Source: Halanaerobium congolense (GTDB taxonomy: Bacteria; Bacillota; Halanaerobiia; Halanaerobiales; Halanaerobiaceae). From it: a stretch of 64,000 nucleotides of DNA. The notes below the pieces were generated by a model. It made no database searches and was not told the DNA's origin. It saw only the letters and a list, made by a program, of their open reading frames with translations. The position numbers and the translations under genes are program-made. Of the stretch, positions 37,506-47,029 are shown piece by piece; position 1 is the first letter of the stretch, and every line of letters begins with the position of its first letter. The stretch is taken from positions 111,966-175,965 of the forward strand of contig NZ_SOEF01000001.1 of NCBI RefSeq assembly GCF_004366375.1, in the 5' to 3' direction.

Positions 37506-38792
37506 TTAGAAAAACTCACTAAACCAGTTTTTTAATCTATTAAAAAATCCACTTACAATTTCTTTGCTATTATTACTGCTGTTACTGCTAACATTACTAT
37601 TTTTGGCATCTCCATTTTCTAAAGCAAATTCAATCAAACCAACTGCTGTAGAAAAGATTGCCCGTGGTATAGTATCACCCTTTTTTATATATACGGGATT
37701 ATCTATAACATTTGACAGTCCACTGACATAATCAGGTTCTCCAATTCTTACTGGTAATTCAGTTATATCTGAAGCCAATCTTTCCGAGCCTTCTAACAAA
37801 GAGGCCCCTCCAGTTAATATTAACCCAGCTGGTGTTAAATCTGCAGAACCAGCACTATCAATTTCTTTTTTAACAAGATTAAACATTTCATTCATTCTGG
37901 GTTCAATTACCTGACACAGCATTTTACGAGAAAGTTTTTTCCTTTCTTTCCCACTTGCTGCTAATACCTCGATCTTTTCAGACTCATCAATTTCATCAGG
38001 TAGGACAGAACCATGCATGATTTTAATTTTTTCAGCCTCAGAAACAGGTGTTCTTAAACCTACTGCAATATCATTACTTACATGATTACCTCCAACAGGC
38101 AAAACTGAAGTATGAGCTATACTTCCCTCATGAAAAACTATTACATCTGTTGTTCCTCCACCAATATCAACTAAAACAGCTCCTAATTCTTTTTCGTCCT
38201 CAGATAAAACTGCCTGACTGGAAGCAAGAGGTTCTAAAACTACCTCATCAACACTTAAACCAGCTCTCAAGACACTTTTAACTAAATTTTGAATTGATGT
38301 TGATGCTCCCTTTATGATATGAGTTTCAACTTCAAGTCTAACACCTGACATTCCAAGAGGATCTTGAATTCCTGGACTGCCATCAATAATAAACTCTCTA
38401 GGAAGAACATGTAAAATATCCTCCTCAGCTGATACAGGAATAATTCTTGCTGCATCAATGACTCTTTTTATATCACTTTCTTTAATTTCTTTCTCATCTC
38501 CAGTAACTGCAACAACTCCATGACTGTTGATAGACTTAATATGTGATCCAGCAATACCAACATAAGCAGAATCAACCTTTTGGCCGGCCATTCTTTCTGC
38601 TTTTTGAATAGCGCTTTTTATTGCATGACTGGTTTTATCTATATCAACAACAATTCCCTTACGGAGGCCGTTAGATGGAGCTAAACCAATTCCAATAATT
38701 TCAACATTATTTTCTCCACCTATCTCTGCTATTAAAGCGCAAATCTTGGTAGTACCAATATCAAGTCCAGTAACTATTTTTCTTTTTTTCAC
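37506..38792 (-). CDS. ftsA: Cell division protein FtsA
   Basis: Actin-like ATPase of 428 residues that tethers FtsZ to the membrane. It has TGLDIGTTKICAL (phosphate 1), VDIGGGTTDV (phosphate 2) and LTGGASLLEG (adenosine motif), with the 1C domain inserted in the first half. The C-terminus ends in an amphipathic helix with Phe and Trp (FFNRLKNWFSEFF) suited to membrane targeting. The start is GTG at 38792, eight bases after AAAGGAGGT. A promoter lies in the 122-nt gap before it. Confidence 0.97.
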   Translation of the reverse strand: MKKRKIVTGLDIGTTKICALIAEIGGENNVEIIGIGLAPSNGLRKGIVVDIDKTSHAIKSAIQKAERMAGQKVDSAYVGIAGSHIKSINSHGVVAVTGDEKEIKESDIKRVIDAARIIPVSAEEDILHVLPREFIIDGSPGIQDPLGMSGVRLEVETHIIKGASTSIQNLVKSVLRAGLSVDEVVLEPLASSQAVLSEDEKELGAVLVDIGGGTTDVIVFHEGSIAHTSVLPVGGNHVSNDIAVGLRTPVSEAEKIKIMHGSVLPDEIDESEKIEVLAASGKERKKLSRKMLCQVIEPRMNEMFNLVKKEIDSAGSADLTPAGLILTGGASLLEGSERLASDITELPVRIGEPDYVSGLSNVIDNPVYIKKGDTIPRAIFSTAVGLIEFALENGDAKNSNVSSNSSNNSKEIVSGFFNRLKNWFSEFF

Positions 38793-38841
38793 AACAGTCT
38801 ACCTCCTTTCTCACCAAAATATTTATTAATTTCATTTAAAT

Positions 38842-38870
38842 ATTATCTACTTTGGGCTTACTTAAATCAA
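38842..38870 (-). promoter_or_regulatory. Internal dcw promoter upstream of ftsA-ftsZ
   Basis: Minus-strand TTGATT (38865-38870), a 17-nt spacer and GATAAT (38842-38847). It would let ftsA and ftsZ be expressed above the level of the upstream mur genes. Confidence 0.62.
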
Positions 38871-38914
38871 TTCAATATAAATACTTATTTACCTTCATAT
38901 TTAAAAAAATAATT

Positions 38915-39610
38915 TTATTTGAATTTTACAACAGGATGTTTAACAACCTGTAAATTAATATAATCAATCTCTGTCTCCTGATTATTATCCAAAATAGAAT
39001 TTAAGATAGCAAATTTTTCTGCTAACTGCTCATTTCTGCCAAAATTTACTCCAATACCTGACTTTAAATATAATTTATAAACATTATTTTGGAATAATAT
39101 TTTATTAATTTTAGCTAAAAATTCAGCTTCTAAATCATTTAAAACTTTTAACATATCTTCAGTTACTGATGGTAAAACAATTTTTCCCTGTTTAAAGTAA
39201 TAAGGAAAACCCTCAATCTGTGGTGATTTAAGCTCAGTATCTAAACTTTTTTCATTTAAGATAATACCATCAGCTGAAAAAATCAGTTTTTTATTATTAT
39301 TTTTTAACCAGGCTACTGCTCTTCTTTCTTCAATAACAACATGGACTGTTGAAGGAAAAGCCTTTTCGATTTGAACAGAAGAAATTAAATTATGTTTTAA
39401 TAAGCTGCTTCTTAAATCATCCTCATTTAAAAATAACAAATTGTCTCCATAAAATTGATTAATATTTGTTCTTAGTTCATTTTTGTTAATTTCATTTCTT
39501 GAATGAAAAACAAAATCTCTAATATGAAAAAAAGGAGAAAAAAGAAATGATAAAAAAGTCAAAAATATAAAAAACAAAATCATTAAAACAATTTGATATT
39601 TTTTCTCCAT
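38915..39610 (-). CDS. ftsQ: Cell division protein FtsQ/DivIB
   Basis: A 231-residue bitopic protein: a short cytoplasmic N-terminus, one membrane helix (about 7-25), a POTRA domain (about 29-95, beginning HIRDFVFHSRNEI, with IEKAFPSTVHVVIEERRAVA) and a beta domain. It links septal wall enzymes to the division ring. Its sequence is divergent but the order murC-ftsQ-ftsA-ftsZ supports the call. murB, often beside murC, is not present. Confidence 0.9.
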   Translation of the reverse strand: MEKKYQIVLMILFFIFLTFLSFLFSPFFHIRDFVFHSRNEINKNELRTNINQFYGDNLLFLNEDDLRSSLLKHNLISSVQIEKAFPSTVHVVIEERRAVAWLKNNNKKLIFSADGIILNEKSLDTELKSPQIEGFPYYFKQGKIVLPSVTEDMLKVLNDLEAEFLAKINKILFQNNVYKLYLKSGIGVNFGRNEQLAEKFAILNSILDNNQETEIDYINLQVVKHPVVKFK

Positions 39611-39644
39611 TTATTATCCCTCACATACCTGAGTTTATAAATAA

Positions 39645-41009
39645 TTAATCGGACTCTAATAAAAGTTTAGAGAACTCAGTAATATTTCCAGCCCCTACAG
39701 TTAAAATTATATCACCAGCTTCCACTTCAGATAATAATTTAGCTGCTATTTTATTAAAATCTGAAACATATTTACATTCAACTTCAGAGTTAGCTGCAAT
39801 TTTTTTGGCAAAATCTTTAACAGAAATATTATAAGTATTTTTTTCAGAGGCAGCAAAAATATCTGTCAAATAAACTTGATCTGCATTAATAAAAGAATAA
39901 CTAAAATCTTCTAGAAAAGTGTTGGTTCTGCTGTATCGATGTGGTTGAAAGACTACTCGAATTTTATTATAATCAAGATTTTTTACAGTTTTTAAAAGCT
40001 CTTTGATTTCAGTTGGATGATGAGCATAATCATCTACAATATCTACTTTGGAATTTAGAATTTTACCTTTGAAATCAAATCTGCGGCCAACCCCACTGAA
40101 TTTTTTTAAAGCAGCTTGAATGTGCTTTGTTTTAATATTTAATTTATAGGCTGCTGCAGCTGCAGCTAAAGCATTATACAAATTATATTCCCCAGGAACT
40201 GAAAGTTTTATTTGAATAATAAATTTTTCTTGATGATAAAAATCAAAGCTGCTTTCAAAATTATTATATTCTATATTTTTAGCTGTATATTCTCCATTAT
40301 GTAAAGAAAAGGTGCTGCTTTTTGCTCTGCTTCCAAATAAAGAATTTAGGTTCACATTGTCTTTATTATATAATAGAATAGCTTTTTTGTCATTCTTATC
40401 TGCAAATCTTTTAAAAATATTCATAAATTCATTCAAATTTTGGTAAAAATCGGGATGATCTAACTCCAAATTATTTAATAAAAGCAAATAAGGATTAAAA
40501 TAGAGAAAAGAGCCATCACTTTCATCTGCTTCAGTAATGAAATATTCCCCAGCTCCATCTGCCATGTTGCCCTGCAGTTCTTCTAAATATCCTCCAACCA
40601 TAACTGCAGGATCCTTTTGAGCTTTTTTAAATATTGCTGCCAGCATAGCTGTAACAGTAGTTTTTCCATGAGTACCTGCAACAGCAATTGTTTTTTTATC
40701 CCTCATTAGATAAGAAAGCATTTCTGCTCTTTTTAAAATTTTAATATTTTTTTGTCTAGCTGCTTTAAGCTCTGAATTATCATCAGGAATAGCGCTGGTC
40801 TTAACTATTAAATCAGCCCCTCTAATATTATCAGCATCATGACCAATAAAAATTTTTATCTTATATTTTTTTAATAAATCAAGATATTTACTTTGATTTA
40901 AATCAGAACCACTAACTTTATAACCTCTTTCAGCAAGAATTTCTGCTATACCACTCATTGAAACTCCACCAATACCAATTAAATGTATATGAGAATTTTT
41001 ATTTAACAA
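39645..41009 (-). CDS. murC: UDP-N-acetylmuramate-L-alanine ligase
   Basis: Adds L-Ala to UDP-MurNAc, the first stem-peptide step. The 454-residue Mur ligase has an N-terminal Rossmann fold (HLIGIGGVSMSGIAE), the ATP loop AVAGTHGKTTVTAML, the carbamylated-lysine region EADESDGSF, and DDYAHHPTEI plus QPHRYSRT in the C-terminal domain. The start is TTG at 41009 behind GGGTGATC. It lies between murG and ftsQ. Confidence 0.97.
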   Translation of the reverse strand: MLNKNSHIHLIGIGGVSMSGIAEILAERGYKVSGSDLNQSKYLDLLKKYKIKIFIGHDADNIRGADLIVKTSAIPDDNSELKAARQKNIKILKRAEMLSYLMRDKKTIAVAGTHGKTTVTAMLAAIFKKAQKDPAVMVGGYLEELQGNMADGAGEYFITEADESDGSFLYFNPYLLLLNNLELDHPDFYQNLNEFMNIFKRFADKNDKKAILLYNKDNVNLNSLFGSRAKSSTFSLHNGEYTAKNIEYNNFESSFDFYHQEKFIIQIKLSVPGEYNLYNALAAAAAAYKLNIKTKHIQAALKKFSGVGRRFDFKGKILNSKVDIVDDYAHHPTEIKELLKTVKNLDYNKIRVVFQPHRYSRTNTFLEDFSYSFINADQVYLTDIFAASEKNTYNISVKDFAKKIAANSEVECKYVSDFNKIAAKLLSEVEAGDIILTVGAGNITEFSKLLLESD

Positions 41010-41047
41010 TTATGATCACCCTAAATTTTCAATGTTTTGTCATATAA

Positions 41048-42157
41048 TTAATTATTTTTTTTATTCAAATTTTCAATAGCTTTAATAATATTTTTTAAAG
41101 CATTTTTCTGTGACATTGATTCTGCAGCTGCAGCCATAGACTGCAGTTTTTGTTCATCTTCAATAATATCAATAACTTTTTTTAGTAAAAGCTCACCACT
41201 TAATTCAGATTCTTCAATAACTGCTGCAGCTCCTTTTTTTGCAAGGGTTTTAGCATTTACAGCTTGATGATTTTCGGCAGCTGCAGCAAATGGTATCAAA
41301 ATAGAAGCTTTAGCACAGCTAGTTATTTCAGCTAAAGCAGTTGCCCCTGCCCTGGAAATTATTAAATCTGCTGCAGCAAGTGCAAATTCCATTTCATCTA
41401 AATAATCAATTACTTTAATTAACGGATTTTCTAAATTCAAATTGCTGCTTTTTAAATTGTTTTTAACTTTTTCATAATTTTTTCTACCTGTTAAATGGAT
41501 TATTTGAATCTCATTTTCAAGAGCATATTGATAAAGCTCTTTTATATTCTGATTTATTATCTCTGCTCCTAAACTTCCGCCTGTAATTAAAATTGTTTTT
41601 AATTCAGGATTTAAATTTAGACTTTGATATGCTTTTTTTCGATCAGTATTGATTATTTTAGGCCGCACCGGGTTACCTGTTATCTCAACTTTTTGAGTAT
41701 TAACTTTTAAATAATCAGCTGATTCAGCAAAGTTTAAACAAACTTTATTAACAAAACGGGCCAGCAGTTTATTCGTTATTCCGGGATATGCATTCTGCTC
41801 ATGAATTATAGTTTTGCGTCCAAGCATTACCCCTGCTAAAACTACAGGACCTGCAACAAATCCTCCAGTCCCGATAACAAAATCAGCCTTAAAACTCTTT
41901 ATTATTTTTAAGGCCTTCAAAAAAGCCTTGAGGTTATAAAATAAAGAAGAAAATAATTTAAAAGAAATATTTCGAGGTAATGGTCTAACAGAAAGCCCAA
42001 TAAAATCATAGCCTGTCTTTGGTACTATTTCAGCTTCCATTCGCTGCTTGGAACCCAAATATAAAATTTCCCAACCTCTTTTTTTTAATTCTTCTGCTAT
42101 GGCTAAAGCTGGATAGATATGTCCTCCAGTTCCTCCACCAGTAATTACTGCTTTCAT
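41048..42157 (-). CDS. murG: UDP-GlcNAc:lipid I N-acetylglucosaminyltransferase
   Basis: Converts lipid I to lipid II at the inner face of the membrane. The GT28-family G-loop GGGTGGHIYPALAIA opens the protein; HEQNAYPGITNK, TGGSLGAEIIN and RAGATALAEI complete the family pattern. The frame opens at 42178 but the ATG at 42157 has AAAGGATG upstream and gives a standard N-terminus (MKAVITGGG). The Shine-Dalgarno overlaps the ftsW stop. Confidence 0.97.
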   Translation of the reverse strand: MKAVITGGGTGGHIYPALAIAEELKKRGWEILYLGSKQRMEAEIVPKTGYDFIGLSVRPLPRNISFKLFSSLFYNLKAFLKALKIIKSFKADFVIGTGGFVAGPVVLAGVMLGRKTIIHEQNAYPGITNKLLARFVNKVCLNFAESADYLKVNTQKVEITGNPVRPKIINTDRKKAYQSLNLNPELKTILITGGSLGAEIINQNIKELYQYALENEIQIIHLTGRKNYEKVKNNLKSSNLNLENPLIKVIDYLDEMEFALAAADLIISRAGATALAEITSCAKASILIPFAAAAENHQAVNAKTLAKKGAAAVIEESELSGELLLKKVIDIIEDEQKLQSMAAAAESMSQKNALKNIIKAIENLNKKNN

Positions 42158-42164
42158 AAATTTA

Positions 42165-43259
42165 TCATCCTTTAACATAACAAGAAATATTGAGTAATAA
42201 AGCTAATGCTGTTAAATTAATAACCAGTGAAGAACCTCCATAACTAATCAACGGTAAAGTGATTCCTGTTACCGGCATTAATGATGTAACTACCGCCATA
42301 TTAATTAAAGCCTGAATAACAATCATTGAAGTTATTCCAACCGCCAGCATTGAAGCAAATGGATCATCAACTCGAGCCGCAATTCTAAGCCCCCGCCAGG
42401 TGAGTACAAAGTAAAGACTAATAACAAAAAGAGTACCAATTAATCCAAACTCTTCCCCCAGTACTGCAAAAATAAAATCTGTACCAGGCTCGGGCAAATA
42501 TAAAAACTTTTGATGGCTGTTTCCAGCCCCAACTCCAAAAAGTCCTCCTGACCCCAGGGCAAGCAGTGATTGAATAATATGATAACCGCTGTCTAAAGGA
42601 TCCTGCCAAGGATTTAAAAAGGTCAATAAGCGCTCCCGGCGATATGCTTCAGAAAATATAGCAGCAAATGAAATCAGGGTAGCTGAAACTCCTAAAATAA
42701 GGAATAAAGAAATTTTAATTCCTCCGACAAAAATCATTGCTGCTGCAACTGCAGATAAGGTAACAGCAGTTCCTAAATCAGGCTCCATTAAAATTAAAAA
42801 TGCCATTAAAGCGATCACAATTATCGGAGGCAAAATTCCTTCTTTAAATTTTTTCATCTGTTCTTTATTTTTAGCAATATAGGCAGCTAAATAAATCACC
42901 AGAGTAAATTTAGCGAATTCAGATGGCTGAAAACTAATAGGCCCTAAAGGCAGCCACCTTCTCGAACCACCTGCCATCCTTCCAACTCCAGGTATTAGAA
43001 CTAAGATTAAGGAGCCCAGCGCAATTAAAAGTAAATAAGGTGCCAAATTTTTTAGCTTTTCATACTTAAATTTATAGATTACTAATGAAATAATAACAGC
43101 AACAACTAAATATTTAAGCTGATTATTAAAAAAATAATAACTGTTAGAAAAGAGCTGTTCTGCTTTAATAGAACTGGCAGATAAAATCATAATCAAACCA
43201 CTCAAAACTAAAGCTAATATTGTAAATAATAAGATAAAATCAGGCCGCTTTTTGCGCAT
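42165..43259 (-). CDS. ftsW: FtsW/RodA/SpoVE-family peptidoglycan glycosyltransferase
   Basis: A SEDS-family membrane polymerase (364 residues, about ten membrane segments) that polymerises lipid II with its partner class B PBP (here the ftsI product). The family hallmarks are GSRRWLPLGPISFQPSEFAK, the catalytic-region PDLGTAVTL and the C-terminal GITLPLISYGGSS. In the dcw order between murD and murG it is the septal FtsW or the SpoVE ortholog; because sporulation genes are absent the septal role is favoured. Confidence 0.96.
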   Translation of the reverse strand: MRKKRPDFILLFTILALVLSGLIMILSASSIKAEQLFSNSYYFFNNQLKYLVVAVIISLVIYKFKYEKLKNLAPYLLLIALGSLILVLIPGVGRMAGGSRRWLPLGPISFQPSEFAKFTLVIYLAAYIAKNKEQMKKFKEGILPPIIVIALMAFLILMEPDLGTAVTLSAVAAAMIFVGGIKISLFLILGVSATLISFAAIFSEAYRRERLLTFLNPWQDPLDSGYHIIQSLLALGSGGLFGVGAGNSHQKFLYLPEPGTDFIFAVLGEEFGLIGTLFVISLYFVLTWRGLRIAARVDDPFASMLAVGITSMIVIQALINMAVVTSLMPVTGITLPLISYGGSSLVINLTALALLLNISCYVKG

Positions 43260-43268
43260 AATTACTCC

Positions 43269-44618
43269 TTAATCAATATATTTTAAAACTGTTTTTCGAA
43301 AAATTTCTCCCCGCTCTTTATAACTGCTGAACATATCCCAGCTGGGACAGGCAGGAGATAATAATAATGCTCGATCCTGTCTTAATCTCTTGGCCCCTAA
43401 CTCAGCCGCAGCTTCCATTGTTTTTACTTTAATTATCTCTATTTCATTTTCTTTAAATAAAGAAGCTAGTTTATCAGCAGCTTCACCAAGCAAAATCAGA
43501 ATTTTTACCCTATCATTAACAACCTGCTTCAATTTCGAAAAATCAGCATTTCTGTCCTGACCACCTGCAATCAAGATAATATCTTTATCTAAACTTGACA
43601 GAGCTTTCAAAGTAGAGTCCGGGTTAGTAGCTTTAGAATCATCAACAATCAGATAACCACTACTATTATTGATGATTTCCATCCGATGTGACTGAAGCTT
43701 ATAATTTTCAGCTGCCTGCTGAATTTTTTCAATACTTTGTCCTACAGTATAAGCTGCAAGAGCAGCAAAAGCAGCATTTTTTTGATTATGTTTCCCCGGT
43801 AAGTTAATCGTACTAAAATCAAGTAAATTTATTTTATCTTTTTTATAATAAGCCTGATTATTTTTAATAATCAAATCGGCTTCTTTTCTTTTAAAACTCA
43901 GCCCAATAACTTCAGACTGCAGCTGATCTTTTAATTGATAAAGGTATGGATCATCAAAGTTTAGCAGAGCATAATCAGCGGAATTTTGATTGCTAAAAAT
44001 ATTTTTTTTAGCATTTTTATAATTAAGCTCAGTCTGATGTCGATCTAAATGATCAGGACTGTAATTTAAATAAATTGCAATTTTTGCTTTAAAGTCTTTA
44101 ACTGCTTCTAATTGAAATGAACTTAATTCAAGAATAACCTTTTCTCCCTCTTCTAAATCTTTGATGATAGATATAAATGGTAAACCAATATTTCCGGCTG
44201 CTTTAATTTTCTGCCCATTTAAGTCAAATAACATAGCGGCCAGCAATTCTGTTGTTGTTGTTTTCCCATTTGTTCCGGTAACTGCAATTATTTCTGCCTT
44301 AGACTGCCTGAAAGCAAACTCAATTTCACTAATAGTTTCAATACCCTGCTCTCTGGCTTTTTTTAGAATTTCTAAGTCATAGGGGACTCCGGGACTCAAA
44401 ATAATTAGCTCACTCTCTAAAATTTTGCTTCCTTTTGAACCCAGATCATATTCTATCTTTTCATCATCTAGCTGGGATATCAAGTCTTTTAATTCTGTTT
44501 TTGGCTTAGCATCAGAAACTATAATATTTACATCAAAATTCAACAAATATTTTACAACTTCCAAACCAGTTCTTGGACTAAAACCCAAAACTGCTATTTT
44601 TTTATAATCTAAAGTCAA
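43269..44618 (-). CDS. murD: UDP-N-acetylmuramoylalanine-D-glutamate ligase
   Basis: Adds D-Glu to UDP-MurNAc-L-Ala. A 449-residue Mur ligase with the N-terminal AVLGFSPRTGLEVVKYL, the ATP loop AVTGTNGKTTTTELLA, LNYSPDHLDRH and the C-terminal VDDSKATNPDSTLKAL and LLSPACPSWDMF. The start is TTG at 44618, ten bases after AAAGGAG. It is 10 nt upstream of ftsW in the same unit. Confidence 0.97.
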   Translation of the reverse strand: MTLDYKKIAVLGFSPRTGLEVVKYLLNFDVNIIVSDAKPKTELKDLISQLDDEKIEYDLGSKGSKILESELIILSPGVPYDLEILKKAREQGIETISEIEFAFRQSKAEIIAVTGTNGKTTTTELLAAMLFDLNGQKIKAAGNIGLPFISIIKDLEEGEKVILELSSFQLEAVKDFKAKIAIYLNYSPDHLDRHQTELNYKNAKKNIFSNQNSADYALLNFDDPYLYQLKDQLQSEVIGLSFKRKEADLIIKNNQAYYKKDKINLLDFSTINLPGKHNQKNAAFAALAAYTVGQSIEKIQQAAENYKLQSHRMEIINNSSGYLIVDDSKATNPDSTLKALSSLDKDIILIAGGQDRNADFSKLKQVVNDRVKILILLGEAADKLASLFKENEIEIIKVKTMEAAAELGAKRLRQDRALLLSPACPSWDMFSSYKERGEIFRKTVLKYID

Positions 44619-44666
44619 TTAAATCTAACTCCTTTAAATTTAAGTTATTAATATATAAGAATGCTA

Positions 44667-45620
44667 TTAATAGATAAGAGAAGTTAAGGCAAATAAAGAT
44701 AATAAAATAGTAATTATCGAGAATCTAAATACTATTTTATTTTCTGCCAAACCGCTTAATTCAAAATGATGATGTATCGGGGTCATCTTAAAGACTCTCT
44801 TACCACCTGTGATTTTATAATATGGAACCTGAATCATAACTGATAAAGTTTCTACAACATATATTCCTCCAATTATCAATAAATATATTTCTGTTGCAGT
44901 CAAAACTGCTGTTGCTCCTAAAAAAGCTCCTATTGCAAGTGAACCAACATCGCCCATAAAAACTGAAGCCGGATTTGCGTTAAACCACAGAAAAGCAGTA
45001 CTGCTCCCCGCCATAATTAACATGAGCAGCGAACATTCGGGTATTTCTAGAAAGTAAAATAAAACTGCAAATGCTAAAGTAACAATAGTAGTTATCCCAG
45101 CGGCTAAACCATCTAAACCATCAGTTAGATTTACAGCATTTGAACTACCGATCACAACTAAAAAAGCTAAAAATAATTTAGCTGAAGCTCCTATTTGATA
45201 TTCTCCTAAAAAGGGAATTATCAAATTATGCTGTTCTAAAATATAAACCGCAATTAAAGCAGTAACGCCAGCTGCAGCTATCTGCATGATAATTTTTTGC
45301 CAGGCTTTTAAGCCTAAAGACCGCTTAAATTTAATCTTCAAAAAATCATCTAAAAATCCAGTTAAAGCCATTATTATAGTAGTAAATAAAATTGTAATAA
45401 CCTCAATTTTTAAAGGCAGTACTATTAAAGATACAATTAAAAAAACTGATATTATTAATAAGCCTCCCATTGTTGGAACACCAGCTTTTTCTAAATGACT
45501 TTCAGGTCCATAGTCCCTAACTTGCTGACCAAAATTTAACCTTTTTATGTAATTAATGAAATAATTTCCACTTAAAATAATGATTATTAAGGGTAAAATA
45601 TACGCTATAATATACTGCAT
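44667..45620 (-). CDS. mraY: Phospho-N-acetylmuramoyl-pentapeptide transferase
   Basis: Membrane enzyme (about ten segments) that makes lipid I from UDP-MurNAc-pentapeptide and undecaprenyl phosphate. The catalytic aspartates are in GFLDDFLKI and NLTDGLDGLA, and the MraY histidine motif is in MTPIHHHFELSG. The frame opens at 45635; two adjacent ATGs (45623 and 45620) follow GAGGAG, and the second has better spacing. It lies between murF and murD. Confidence 0.96.
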   Translation of the reverse strand: MQYIIAYILPLIIIILSGNYFINYIKRLNFGQQVRDYGPESHLEKAGVPTMGGLLIISVFLIVSLIVLPLKIEVITILFTTIIMALTGFLDDFLKIKFKRSLGLKAWQKIIMQIAAAGVTALIAVYILEQHNLIIPFLGEYQIGASAKLFLAFLVVIGSSNAVNLTDGLDGLAAGITTIVTLAFAVLFYFLEIPECSLLMLIMAGSSTAFLWFNANPASVFMGDVGSLAIGAFLGATAVLTATEIYLLIIGGIYVVETLSVMIQVPYYKITGGKRVFKMTPIHHHFELSGLAENKIVFRFSIITILLSLFALTSLIY

Positions 45621-45631
45621 CATAATGCTCC

Positions 45632-47029
45632 TCAATTATTTTCCACCTGTAATTCAGCTACAATTTCTTCCAATCTATTTGCACGTGAACCTTTTATTAA
45701 AATTAAATCTCCATTTTTCATTTCCTGTTTTAAAAAATTTATACATTGATTATTATTATCTAAACTAAAAATATTATTGCTATCCATTACTTCCTCTGCC
45801 CCTACAGCAATCTCTGCTGCTTCTTGACCAATGGTTATCAAAACATCTAAACCTTTAGCTGCAGCATATTTCCCAATTTCCTGATGCTTTTCAATACTGC
45901 TTTTACCTAATTCCAGCATTGAAGCTAAAACAGCTATTTTTCTCTCAGCTTTTTTATCAATTAAAACATCAACAGCTGCTTTGACAGCAAATGGATTTGC
46001 ATTATAACTGTCATTAATTATTTCTACTCCGTTATTCAACTTTATAAACTCCATCCTTAATGATGAAAATTCAGATTCTAATAAGCCCTTCTGAATCTCT
46101 GAGGTATTGAGATTTAATCTAAATGCAATTAAAACAGCAGCCATTGCATTATAAATATTGTGCTTACCAGCTTTATTAAATTTAAAATTAAATTTTTTGT
46201 TTTGATAACTTAAACTGAAATTCATCATTTCAGCACTCGAATCATAGCGATAAGATAGAGCTTGTAAATCAGAACCGCTTTCAAAACCAAAATAAAATAC
46301 ATCAGCGATGATTTCTTCTCCCATTTTTTTTGTATAAAAGTTATCATAATTCAATACCGCTGTATCAGATTCAGTTAGGTTATCTATTAATTCTTTTTTT
46401 GCCTTTGCAATATTTTCCAAACTGCCTAGCTGTTTTAAATGAGCAGCAGCAACATTTGTTACTACACCAAAATCAGGCACTGCAATTTTACTTAATAAAT
46501 CAATTTCACCTAAATTACTCATTCCCAGCTCAACAACTGCAATTTCTACAGCACCTGTTAATCTTAATAAAGTAAGCGGCAGACCTATATGATTATTGTA
46601 ATTACCCTCAGTTTTTAAACAATTATATTTTTGGGATAAAACTGAATAAATCAAATCTTTAGTTGTTGTTTTTCCGGCACTACCAGTAACCGCAATTACC
46701 TTTAAATCTTTAAAACTCATTCGGTAATTATGGGCCAAAGTCTGCAGTGCTTTAGTGGTATCCTCAACTTTTAAAACAGCGACATTACTTTCAGCAATAA
46801 AATCACTTTCAAGTTCACGGTCTACTATTAAAGCTGATGCTCCATTTTTAACAGCATCTTCAAGATATTGATGACCATCTTGATTTTCACCAATTATTGC
46901 AACAAATAGATAATCTGATTCTACTTCTCTGCTGTCAATTACTATTTCTTCAATAATTAAATCATCACTTCCCCGAATTAGTTCAGCTTTTGAAAAGTTG
47001 ATGATCTCTTTTATTTTTAAATTTTGCAT
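45632..47029 (-). CDS. murF: UDP-N-acetylmuramoyl-tripeptide-D-Ala-D-Ala ligase
   Basis: Adds the D-Ala-D-Ala dipeptide made by Ddl (53.8 kb) to the UDP-MurNAc tripeptide. A 465-residue Mur ligase with DSREVESDYLFVAI, the ATP loop AVTGSAGKTTTKDL, NYNNHIGLPLTLL, and the C-terminal INDSYNANP. It follows murE directly, with adjacent stop and start. Confidence 0.97.
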   Translation of the reverse strand: MQNLKIKEIINFSKAELIRGSDDLIIEEIVIDSREVESDYLFVAIIGENQDGHQYLEDAVKNGASALIVDRELESDFIAESNVAVLKVEDTTKALQTLAHNYRMSFKDLKVIAVTGSAGKTTTKDLIYSVLSQKYNCLKTEGNYNNHIGLPLTLLRLTGAVEIAVVELGMSNLGEIDLLSKIAVPDFGVVTNVAAAHLKQLGSLENIAKAKKELIDNLTESDTAVLNYDNFYTKKMGEEIIADVFYFGFESGSDLQALSYRYDSSAEMMNFSLSYQNKKFNFKFNKAGKHNIYNAMAAVLIAFRLNLNTSEIQKGLLESEFSSLRMEFIKLNNGVEIINDSYNANPFAVKAAVDVLIDKKAERKIAVLASMLELGKSSIEKHQEIGKYAAAKGLDVLITIGQEAAEIAVGAEEVMDSNNIFSLDNNNQCINFLKQEMKNGDLILIKGSRANRLEEIVAELQVENN